This document shows, in pieces, positions 1 through 5,290 of a DNA stretch of 8,857 nucleotides (position 1 is its first letter; each line of letters opens with the position of its first letter). The notes below the pieces were generated by a model. It did not search any database, had not been told where the DNA came from, and was given only the letters and a program-made list of their open reading frames with translations. This stretch comes from an uncultured Desulfobacterium sp. (GTDB lineage Bacteria; Desulfobacterota; Desulfobacteria; Desulfobacterales; Desulfobacteraceae): assembly GCA_937124525.1 (NCBI GenBank), contig CAKZLA010000350.1, positions 1-8,857 of the forward strand. Direction: 5' to 3'. The position numbers and the translations under genes are program-made.

Positions 1-1
1 A

Positions 2-172
2 CAGCGTATGGACTTAAGTCTCTTATCTCAAGCGACCGGATTTTTCAAATGGACCATCAAAAGAGATTTTAATCCAAGAAAAATTGATGCGGTTAAAAAC
101 CTGGTTACCCTTGGTGAAATCGAAGAACTGTTCCGGGAGGAATTCGGTTTGTGGGCCTTTCCACTCCTCTAA
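2..172 (+). CDS. C-terminal end of an unrecognised protein (partial)
   Basis: An open frame enters from outside the window and runs 56 codons to a TAA at 170-172. The other plus frame I translated across this stretch stops at 70-72. The visible tail is mixed basic/hydrophobic (it contains GFFKWTIKRDF, then an acidic stretch EIEELFREEFG) and ends in WAFPLL. I do not recognise the family. It does not look like the C-terminus of a methylmalonyl-CoA mutase large subunit. It lies 112 bases upstream of the B12-binding subunit on the same strand, so it may belong to the same acyl-CoA cluster, but that is only positional inference. It could also be a chance open frame, although its composition reads like real protein. 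Confidence 0.5.
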   Translation, partial: QRMDLSLLSQATGFFKWTIKRDFNPRKIDAVKNLVTLGEIEELFREEFGLWAFPLL

Positions 173-284
173 AAGAGGGTTTTATCCGGTGCGAATCGCT
201 GGCGGTAGAGTGTGCATTTAAGAATGGGGTGTTATTTCATTTTCGAATAACCGAAGATACATTCATAAGAGGAGAATATTAGAC

Positions 285-695
285 ATGGATAGGAAAGTCA
301 GAGTGGTAATGGCAAAGCTGGGCTTGGACATTCATTGGCGGGGGGTATACCTTGTATCGCAGTTTATGAAGGATTCCGGGATGGAGGTCATTTATTTAGG
401 CAACAAGTTTCCGGATCAGATCGTTGAGGCAGCGATGGAAGAAGATGCGGACGTCATCGGCCTGAGCAGTCTCGGAGGGAGCCATATGACGTTGGGGCCA
501 AGGGTGGTGAAACTGCTCAAGGAAAAGGGCATAGATCATATCAAGGTCTTTATGGGAGGCGTTATGGCACCAAAAGATGCCAAGTGTCTGGAACGGGAAC
601 ACGGCATTGACAAAGTCTACCTGCCGAATACGCCCATGCAGACCATCATCGACGGCATTAATGAATGCGTAACGCTGAGTCATAACTTGAACTGA
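285..695 (+). CDS. Cobalamin-binding small subunit of a coenzyme B12-dependent acyl-CoA mutase
   Basis: A stand-alone B12-binding domain of 136 residues, the usual length for the small subunit of methylmalonyl-CoA, 2-hydroxyisobutyryl-CoA or related mutases. It carries the base-off/His-on motif DxHxxG as D15-I-H-W-R-G20, with H17 the expected lower axial cobalt ligand. It also has the SSLGGSH loop (61-67) and the GGV turn (91-93). Such subunits pair with a separate catalytic TIM-barrel subunit that binds the acyl-CoA and rearranges its carbon skeleton by a radical mechanism. That partner is not in the window and is probably upstream. The start is fixed by AGGAG at 270-274, ten bases before ATG. 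Two places differ from the mutase consensus: DIHWRG where DGHDRG is usual, and LPNT (113-116) where GPGT is usual, so the substrate may not be methylmalonyl-CoA. MeaB follows downstream, which supports an adenosylcobalamin mutase over a corrinoid methyltransferase. Confidence 0.9.
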   Translation: MDRKVRVVMAKLGLDIHWRGVYLVSQFMKDSGMEVIYLGNKFPDQIVEAAMEEDADVIGLSSLGGSHMTLGPRVVKLLKEKGIDHIKVFMGGVMAPKDAKCLEREHGIDKVYLPNTPMQTIIDGINECVTLSHNLN

Positions 696-746
696 GTTAT
701 TTTTATCGGCAAAATATTCTGATAACCTGAACTGGGTGCTTTTGCT
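682..746 (+). repeat. Imperfect direct repeat overlapping the end of the B12-subunit gene
   Basis: Bases 682-706 and 722-746 match at 19 of 25 positions. The first 16 bases (ATAACTTGAACTGAGT and ATAACCTGAACTGGGT) differ at only two. The first copy contains the stop codon of the B12 subunit (693-695); the second lies wholly in the intergenic gap. It could be an old short duplication or a pair of binding sites. Chance is not excluded. Confidence 0.35.
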
Positions 747-846
747 GATTTTATGCTTATCATCCAATGGGTGAAAACACAATAATCGCTACTTGCTGAT
801 ATTACTGAGTGGGAATTACATTTATAGAAAAGAATCACTTAATTCA

Positions 847-873
847 GGCAGGAGTAAGACAGGACCTTCTGCC
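847..873 (+). promoter_or_regulatory. Hairpin immediately upstream of the meaB ribosome site
   Basis: GGCAGGAG (847-854) pairs with CTTCTGCC (866-873), an 8-bp stem with one G-U pair and an 11-base loop. It ends nine bases before the purine-rich ribosome site AGGGGG (882-887) and 18 bases before the ATG at 892. It has no T-run after it, so it is not a terminator. Its position suits modulation of translation or protection of the downstream mRNA, which is inference. Confidence 0.35.
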
Positions 874-891
874 GGAAAAATAGGGGGTGCC

Positions 892-1890
892 ATGAAAAGT
901 ATCGACGAAATCATTGCAGCCGCATTGAAGGGTGAAAAGAGCGCCACATCGCGGTTAATATCCCTTGTTGAACGCGGTGACAGCCATGCACCTTACATTT
1001 TACAGAAAATGTATGAACATGCCGGAAAGGCCTATTATATCGGTATCACAGGGGCACCAGGAGCCGGAAAAAGCACCATGGTCGATAAGTTGGTCAGGCG
1101 TTTTTGTAAAAGGGGACATTCAGTTGGGGTTGTGGCCGTTGATCCGAGCAGTCCGTTTTCCGGCGGTGCCCTTTTGGGAGACCGGGTGCGGGTTAATATC
1201 AAGAACAAGGAATATGATTATTTTTTTCGCAGCATGAGTGCCGGTAAAATCATGGGTGGTCTGTCACGAACCACCAAGGAGGCGGCGCGAATACTTGACG
1301 CCAGCGGCAGGGATATCATCATTATCGAAACCGTAGGAGTGGGGCAGTCGGAACTCGATATCGCCAAAGCCACTGATACGGTGGTGGTGATGTTGACCCC
1401 TGAATCGGGTGATGGTGTTCAGATTATGAAGGCAGGTCTGATGGAGATAGCGGACGTTTTCGTGGTTAATAAATGCGATCGCCTGGGTGCCGAGAACATA
1501 GCTCATTCGTTAAAAGGCTTATTGGACCGCATTGATGCCCGTCTGGACTGGAGACCGCCGATTTTCATGACATCGGCGGCCATGAATCAGGGTATTGATG
1601 AGTTCTATGAAGGACTATTGGATCATAGGCGCTACCTGAAACGCGATAATAAAATGGAGCAGCGCCGGCGGCTGCAGATCAGGGAAGAATTGAAACATCA
1701 CGTCGAAGCCGAATTTACTCGTCTGTTCTGGAGCCAGATGGACAACGGCCGTGATATCGACAACGCTTTGCGACGTACATGGGAATACCGGATTGATCCA
1801 CAAAATGCGGCCCGTGAAATCGTGAGCGCCTGGTTAAACAGAGTAGCGGGTGGACACGGGCACAACGAAGGCATTTTGGCTGTCCAATAG
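892..1890 (+). CDS. meaB: MeaB/ArgK-family GTPase, acyl-CoA mutase chaperone
   Basis: A G3E-class P-loop GTPase of 332 residues, normal for MeaB. The family loads adenosylcobalamin into, and protects, B12-dependent acyl-CoA mutases in the cytoplasm. Visible motifs are: Walker A GAPGAGKST (54-62), the base-aspartate segment VDPSSPFSGG (83-92), the switch segment ETVGVGQSE (146-154), and the guanine-specificity motif NKCD (193-196). A helical C-terminal arm rich in charged residues (about 245-315) matches the family's dimerisation arm. I chose the ATG at 892, preceded by AGGGGG at 882-887. An in-frame upstream extension to 793 exists, but its 33 codons do not resemble the family. The segment SMSAGKIMGGLS (114-125) departs from the usual SMATRGxLGGLS, and TPESGDGVQ (169-177) replaces the more common PGxGDxxQ. 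Lying 196 bases after the B12 subunit, it most likely serves that mutase. Confidence 0.93.
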   Translation: MKSIDEIIAAALKGEKSATSRLISLVERGDSHAPYILQKMYEHAGKAYYIGITGAPGAGKSTMVDKLVRRFCKRGHSVGVVAVDPSSPFSGGALLGDRVRVNIKNKEYDYFFRSMSAGKIMGGLSRTTKEAARILDASGRDIIIIETVGVGQSELDIAKATDTVVVMLTPESGDGVQIMKAGLMEIADVFVVNKCDRLGAENIAHSLKGLLDRIDARLDWRPPIFMTSAAMNQGIDEFYEGLLDHRRYLKRDNKMEQRRRLQIREELKHHVEAEFTRLFWSQMDNGRDIDNALRRTWEYRIDPQNAAREIVSAWLNRVAGGHGHNEGILAVQ

Positions 1891-2084
1891 GCAGTGCGCG
1901 TAAAAAAATCGACTGGGGGGGGGAGGACAGCTCAGACTGACAGTATGAACACAGGATCTAACCCCGCAACCATGGGAGTTTGTTTTTGCAAAAATGCAGC
2001 TCCCCGTCCGGCATAGAACATGCGTAACTTTTAATACGAGCGACGAGGCCGACCGGAATGATCCGGCGGAAAACAGGAGATGAT
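1891..2084 (+). other. Structured 194-base gap between meaB and the SDR gene
   Basis: This gap has three noticeable elements. A run of nine G at 1915-1923 follows a run of seven A at 1902-1908. GGGAG (1974-1978) pairs with CTCCC (2000-2004) around the perfect 12-bp palindrome TTTTTGCAAAAA (1983-1994). A small hairpin CCGGA/TCCGG (2053-2066) with a four-base loop ends nine bases before the SDR ribosome site. A 23-codon frame starts at ATG 1945, behind the G-run, but shows no recognisable protein. No T-run follows the hairpins, so transcription probably continues from meaB into the SDR gene. Confidence 0.4.
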
Positions 2085-2879
2085 ATGTTAGCAATTGAAA
2101 AATCGGTTGCCGTTATTACCGGCGGCGGGAGCGGTATAGGTGAAACAATAGCCAAATATTGGGTCCGAAACGGCGGTAAGGTCGTGCTTGGCGATGTCAT
2201 GCCGGAAGCTTTGGAGCGGGTCGCAGGCGAAATTCGGGACATGGGCGGGGAGGCGGTGACCCTGGTCGGGGACGTGACAAAGGAAACGGACAATGCCGCT
2301 TTGGCTGATCTGGCTATAAATACCTTCGGGGCCATCAACCTGGTGGTACCGTGTGCGGGCATCATCAACGACGGTCTTTTTTTAGCGCCTGATCGGGAAA
2401 CCGGTAAAATTAAGGGTAAAATGAGCTTGGAACAATTTACCCGGGTGGTTGATATCAATTTGACCGGGGTGTTTCTGACAGTGCGGGAGTGTGCCGAGCG
2501 GATGATCAATGATGGGTGCAAGGGGTTGATATGCCTTATTTCTTCCACCGGATCACTGGGAACCGCGGGGCAAATAAATTACTCCTCCACCAAGGCCGCT
2601 ATGTCCGTTATGCCTAAAGTCATTACTGCCGAGTTTTTTCGTAAAAAGCTGGCCCACAAAATTCGTTGTGTGGCCGTGGCTCCCGGTTATGTCGGCACGG
2701 AGATGGTCAAAGGCATGAACCAGAAGGCCTTGGATCAGATCCTTGAAAATGTGCCCATCGGTCGTCTGATTGAGCCCGAAGAAGTCGCCTCTCTCATTGG
2801 CGAACTGTATTGCAACGAAGCTATAAACGGTGAAACTTATTTTCTGCACGGTGGCCTTCGTTTGGGATCGAAAGGGTAA
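2085..2879 (+). CDS. Short-chain dehydrogenase/reductase, probably acting on a hydroxyacyl-/ketoacyl-CoA
   Basis: A classical SDR of 264 residues that interconverts an alcohol and a ketone with a nicotinamide cofactor. Its Rossmann fold begins with TGGGSGIG (12-19). D37 at the end of strand beta-2 predicts NAD(H) over NADP(H). The catalytic residues are N125 (DINLTG), S153, Y166 and K170 (YSSTK), all intact with the normal Ser-Tyr spacing of 13. The usual NNAG structural motif reads PCAG (89-92). About ten extra residues (RETGKIKGKM, 104-113) sit before helix alpha-4. The start at 2085 is chosen for AGGAG at 2075-2079, five bases upstream; an ATG at 2058 in frame has no ribosome site. Placement after a B12 mutase subunit and MeaB suggests oxidation of a hydroxyacyl-CoA in the same pathway, but the substrate cannot be read from sequence. 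Confidence 0.88.
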   Translation: MLAIEKSVAVITGGGSGIGETIAKYWVRNGGKVVLGDVMPEALERVAGEIRDMGGEAVTLVGDVTKETDNAALADLAINTFGAINLVVPCAGIINDGLFLAPDRETGKIKGKMSLEQFTRVVDINLTGVFLTVRECAERMINDGCKGLICLISSTGSLGTAGQINYSSTKAAMSVMPKVITAEFFRKKLAHKIRCVAVAPGYVGTEMVKGMNQKALDQILENVPIGRLIEPEEVASLIGELYCNEAINGETYFLHGGLRLGSKG

Positions 2880-2945
2880 ATTGGGATCAGAGTAACACGA
2901 ATCATGCCCAAGATGGAGAAAATACTATCTATTCAGCGTTTAAAA

Positions 2946-2990
2946 AGAGAACCCTGCCGATTTGTCGAAAAAACAGCAGGGTAACTCTCT
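2946..2990. terminator. Hairpin closing the mutase/SDR block, possible bidirectional terminator
   Basis: ACCCTGC (2951-2957) pairs with GCAGGGT (2976-2982). An outer AGAGA/TCTCT pair (2946-2950 with 2986-2990) extends the stem across a three-base bulge, and the loop is 18 bases. It begins 66 bases after the SDR stop. On the plus strand no T-run follows directly, so it is weak there. On the minus strand the stem is followed by TTCTCTTTTT, a better intrinsic terminator for leftward transcription. It lies at the boundary between the two gene blocks. Confidence 0.5.
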
Positions 2991-3057
2991 AATTCAATTC
3001 TGGAGATTGCAATATGGAGCTCATTTTTTTGTAAAATTTGAGTGAATTATAAAATTA

Positions 3058-3185
3058 TAGTACTACAGCGATACTTTGCAGTCCACGTAAAAAATGCATG
3101 TCAGCTTGGCTATTATTAATGCTGATTAAGCTAAGGAAAATCAATTGGCATAGGGGTTTTAAGTCAAAGTGTCGCTGTAGTGCTA
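3058..3185. repeat. 128-bp palindromic element with 21-bp terminal inverted repeats (MITE-like)
   Basis: The arms 3058-3078 and 3165-3185 are inverted repeats of 21 bp that pair at every position, with only two T-G wobbles. The core of the left arm is ACTACAGCGATACTTTG. The 86-bp interior has further partial symmetry (ATGC at 3094-3097 with GCAT at 3148-3151; AGCTT at 3103-3107 with AAGCT at 3128-3132) and no coding frame. I see no clear target-site duplication in the flanks. The element fills much of the gene-free stretch 2880-3255 and ends 70 bases before tetR. It could be a non-autonomous transposon remnant or a structured regulatory RNA. The 375-base gap holds little else apart from the terminator-like hairpin at 2946-2990. 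Confidence 0.65.
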
Positions 3186-3255
3186 AGAAGTAATTAATGC
3201 CAATACCATGGTTTTAGAATGAATGGAAATGTAATGTAAATGATTGGTGGTCTAT

Positions 3256-3927
3256 ATGGGAATATTTGAACGAAGAATAAGGGAGAGAAGGCAGAGGCGT
3301 CACCAAATCATGGAGGCAGCCGAACTGGTATTTCAAGAACAGGGTTTTACGAATGCAACGCTTGTGGAGATTGCCGATAATGCAGAGGTGAGTCCCGGTA
3401 CTATTTACCTGTATTTTAAAAATAAAGAAGATATATTTTTATCACTAATTCTATGCATGTTTGACGAATTAATTACTCAACTGGATTACACGAATGACTT
3501 TGACAGTTTTCTGCCTCTTGAAGAACGAATTGAAATCATATGTGCTTGCCTTATTAATGCCTATGAGAAAAATCCGAAGTTAATGAAGTACGCACTGAAT
3601 AGGCAGGGAGATGAAAAAATTCAAATGTCCGATAAAATGACTTCATCATTCACAAAGCAACTTCACAGGGTAGTTAACACTATTGCTATACATTTCAGTC
3701 ATCATGAAAAGATGAACAATGGTACAATTGCACCGTTTGCCATTTCTAAATTCATCTGGGTCCAATTTACAGGTACTGTGTTGGTAAACGATCCCTTAAA
3801 TGCAATGTCACAGTATAAATTAGCTTCCAGCTTTGAAGAATTCAGCTTTTGGATAAAAAAAGTGGTACTTCTGCACTTGCATGATGGTTTATTCCTTGAT
3901 AGTGTCATAAATCATTCCGCATTTTAA
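3256..3927 (+). CDS. TetR/AcrR-family transcriptional regulator
   Basis: A one-component DNA-binding repressor of 223 residues, typical of the family. The N-terminus is strongly basic. The helix-turn-helix spans about 35-60, with the hallmark segment SPGTIYLYFKNKEDIF (46-61). The C-terminal two thirds is a helical ligand/dimerisation domain of no assignable specificity; TetR members beside acyl-CoA genes often sense acyl-CoAs. ATG 3256 is preferred, with a weak site GGTGG at 3246-3250. TTG 3244 and GTG 3247 in frame are alternatives. A possible -10 TAGAAT lies at 3215-3220 without a good -35. The gene is AT-rich compared with the mutase cluster. The isomerase gene 257 bases downstream on the same strand is the natural target, and self-regulation is likely; both points are inference from position. 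Confidence 0.9.
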   Translation: MGIFERRIRERRQRRHQIMEAAELVFQEQGFTNATLVEIADNAEVSPGTIYLYFKNKEDIFLSLILCMFDELITQLDYTNDFDSFLPLEERIEIICACLINAYEKNPKLMKYALNRQGDEKIQMSDKMTSSFTKQLHRVVNTIAIHFSHHEKMNNGTIAPFAISKFIWVQFTGTVLVNDPLNAMSQYKLASSFEEFSFWIKKVVLLHLHDGLFLDSVINHSAF

Positions 3928-3942
3928 ATTTTGGGGGGCTTT

Positions 3943-4047
3943 ATGAATTGCCCGCATTGTAAATCAAGCTCGTCAGTCATAAGTTCTCGCCATGTTTTAC
4001 CTTGACTTGTTAAGCCGGGATATTTTCAAGAATGTTTATGTGGATAA
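3943..4047 (+). pseudogene. Small zinc-ribbon-like reading frame interrupted by TGA
   Basis: An ATG at 3943 lies behind a G-run (3933-3938). The frame reads MNCPHCKSSSSVISRHVLP, reaches TGA at 4003-4005, and continues in the same frame for 13 codons ending in GYFQECLCG before TAA at 4045. CPHC at the start and CLCG at the end would make a four-cysteine zinc ribbon of about 33 residues. The pattern is seen in transposase N-termini and in Ogr/Delta-type phage activators. The continuity of the pattern across the stop suggests a mutated small gene or a transposase remnant. Recoding of TGA is possible but I see no convincing SECIS hairpin. Without homologues, chance cannot be excluded. Confidence 0.3.
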
Positions 4048-4128
4048 TCAGCTTTCAACCCCTAAATTTCAAGGCTGCTAATTCGCTTAATTTTAAAGTC
4101 TGTCCTGTCTTAACTGGGTAGCCAGAGG

Positions 4129-4172
4129 TACAATACATAGGCCAGGGAGGTAATTGACTTTTGACTTAAAAC
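4129..4172 (+). promoter_or_regulatory. Candidate promoter/operator region of the isomerase gene
   Basis: TACAAT at 4129-4134 is a fair -10 element placed to give a leader of about 45 bases, but no good -35 lies 16-18 bases upstream. The small palindrome CTGGGTAGCCAG at 4114-4125 overlaps the expected -35/spacer and could be an operator. TTGACTT is repeated in tandem at 4154-4167. The 13-mer TTTGACTTAAAAC (4160-4172) recurs inverted at 3156-3168, upstream of tetR, so it might be a shared regulator site. The rest of the 3928-4184 gap shows nothing clear beyond the broken zinc-ribbon frame. Confidence 0.25.
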
Positions 4173-4184
4173 AGGAGATAAAAA

Positions 4185-4931
4185 ATGAATAAAGTGGTAA
4201 TTGAAGCACAAGGGGACGTGGCTGTTGTCAGGATGGCCAACGGAGTCACAAATGCTATCAACCCTGAATCTATAGAGGATCTGGCGATTGTATTAGACTC
4301 TGTGCAAAAGGATTTTAGAGGAATGGTTCTCGCCGGGAATACCAAATTTTTTGCTATTGGTTTTGATGTTCCCACACTATTAAAACTCGATCGACCGGGA
4401 ATGGTTGATTTTTTTAATCGCTTCAATCAATTAACGCTGGATATATTCACGCTTTTCTTACCAACCGCTTGTGCCATTGCAGGTCATGCCGTTGGTGGCG
4501 GAAATATCCTTGCCCTTACCTGTGATTATCGATTTATGGCAGAAGGGAAAAAGCGTATTGGTTTAAATGAGGTACAATTGGGGATTCCGGTACCTTATTT
4601 GCCGGATTTAATTCTTCGACAGATTGTTGGCGATCGAGCAGCAAGGGATATGCTGTATACTGGTGCCATGATGCCTGTGACTGATGCGCTGGAAATCGGT
4701 CTTGTGGATGAGGTAGTCCCGGAAGGGAACCTGGAGGAAAGAGCAATTGAAAAAATAACCAATTTGGCGAAATTGCCCCTCGGAGGCTTCGCCGCAATAA
4801 AAAGCAATCGAACTGATTCGATTCGTGCAACCTATCTGGCAGCCTATGAAAAAAAGAATACGCAATTTTTTGATCTTTGGTTTAGTAAAGATGTGCAAGA
4901 GCTTTTATTCAAGGCCTCTGAAAAGTTTTAG
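4185..4931 (+). CDS. Crotonase-fold delta3,delta2-enoyl-CoA isomerase-like protein
   Basis: A crotonase-family protein of 248 residues, full length. The family forms an oxyanion hole for the acyl-CoA thioester, seen here as FFAIGFD (55-61) and HAVGGGN (101-107). Hydratases use two glutamates. Here the first position (after GGG, residue 108) is isoleucine, while the second is kept as E129 in IGLNEVQLGI (125-134). One-glutamate sites and the segments ALTCDYR (110-116), LNExQLGI and FSKD (233-236) are characteristic of mitochondrial ECI1-type delta3,delta2-enoyl-CoA isomerases. These move a cis or trans double bond from C3 to C2 so unsaturated acyl-CoAs can enter beta-oxidation. I infer isomerase rather than hydratase activity. 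The start is set by AGGAGA at 4173-4178. The gene is alone after tetR, converges on the chemoreceptor gene, and is probably under the TetR regulator. Confidence 0.85.
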   Translation: MNKVVIEAQGDVAVVRMANGVTNAINPESIEDLAIVLDSVQKDFRGMVLAGNTKFFAIGFDVPTLLKLDRPGMVDFFNRFNQLTLDIFTLFLPTACAIAGHAVGGGNILALTCDYRFMAEGKKRIGLNEVQLGIPVPYLPDLILRQIVGDRAARDMLYTGAMMPVTDALEIGLVDEVVPEGNLEERAIEKITNLAKLPLGGFAAIKSNRTDSIRATYLAAYEKKNTQFFDLWFSKDVQELLFKASEKF

Positions 4932-4973
4932 TTGTATTTTATGCTTAATTTCCTATGTTAAGCTTGATGGACT

Positions 4974-5108
4974 CGCAAAAAGCCCAAATCCATAAGGATC
5001 TGTAATTGTATTATATCTATTAGTGTTCCATCTGTGGGAAACAGGCCACGGATGGAGGAAAAATGAATTTTATATTATTATTTCCCGAATGTTTGAAGAC
5101 TTTTTGCG
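4974..5108. repeat. 135-bp concentric palindromic element
   Basis: CGCAAAAAG (4974-4982) and CTTTTTGCG (5100-5108) are a perfect 9-bp inverted repeat. At the same centre of symmetry (about 5041) sits a strong inner hairpin: CCATCTGTGG (5028-5037) pairs with CCACGGATGG (5046-5055) around GAAACAGG, with one T-G pair. The intervening arms are only loosely symmetric. Shared centring of both inverted repeats suggests one decayed palindromic unit, such as a MITE or REP-like sequence, not two accidents. It occupies the convergent gap between the isomerase and chemoreceptor genes (4932-5290), which has no gene. Confidence 0.5.
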
Positions 5109-5117
5109 TTACATAAC

Positions 5118-5141
5118 AGAGACAAGGCATGCCTTGTCTCT
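5118..5141. repeat. Perfect 24-bp palindrome, REP-like
   Basis: AGAGACAAGGCA is followed immediately by its exact reverse complement, centred between 5129 and 5130, with no spacer. Palindromes of the form GAGAC-N-CATG-N-GTCTC occur as dispersed intergenic repeats in several bacterial phyla (recalled, not searched). It lies ten bases after the 135-bp palindromic element. It could act in the RNA as a transcription-end or stability hairpin for the isomerase transcript, although a zero-spacer palindrome must open several bases to form a loop. Confidence 0.7.
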
Positions 5142-5226
5142 ACAAACAGATTTGAAACTATGAAACAACAGGATGATTTTTTATATGAGCGCTTAGCGTA
5201 AGCCCGGGTTTGTTATGCAAAAGGAG

Positions 5227-5274
5227 AAAAAAGGCTATCTTGCTGAGGGTGCCCAGCGCAATTCGCTGAGCACC
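5227..5274 (-). terminator. Probable terminator of the binding-protein/chemoreceptor unit
   Basis: Read on the minus strand, GGTGCTCAGCG pairs with CGCTGGGCACC around a five-base loop AATTG (5248-5274). This is an 11-bp GC-rich stem whose one mismatch is G-U on this strand but A-C on the other, pointing to minus-strand use. It starts 16 bases after the chemoreceptor stop codon. A run of six T lies about 15 bases beyond the stem (5227-5232), further than in an ideal intrinsic terminator. Confidence 0.5.
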
Positions 5275-5290
5275 GGACTGGTATTTTTGC

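Noticed and set aside
166..183. Small hairpin CCTCT-AAA-AGAGG followed by GTTTT at the end of the first partial gene
   Set aside because: Only five pairs with a three-base loop and a short T-run; overlaps the stop codon. Too weak to call a terminator.
793..891. In-frame N-terminal extension of the MeaB gene to 793
   Set aside because: The 33 extra residues do not resemble MeaB, while ATG 892 has a good ribosome site and gives a normal-length protein.
1945..2016. 23-codon ORF behind the G-run
   Set aside because: Spacing to the purine run is too long (about 16 bases) and the peptide has no recognisable character.
2904..2984. 26-codon ORF starting MPKMEKIL downstream of the SDR gene
   Set aside because: No clear ribosome site, very short, and it runs through the terminator-like hairpin; likely chance.
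4943..4963. GCTTAA/TTAAGC hairpin after the isomerase gene as its terminator
   Set aside because: AT-rich six-pair stem with a nine-base loop and no following T-run.
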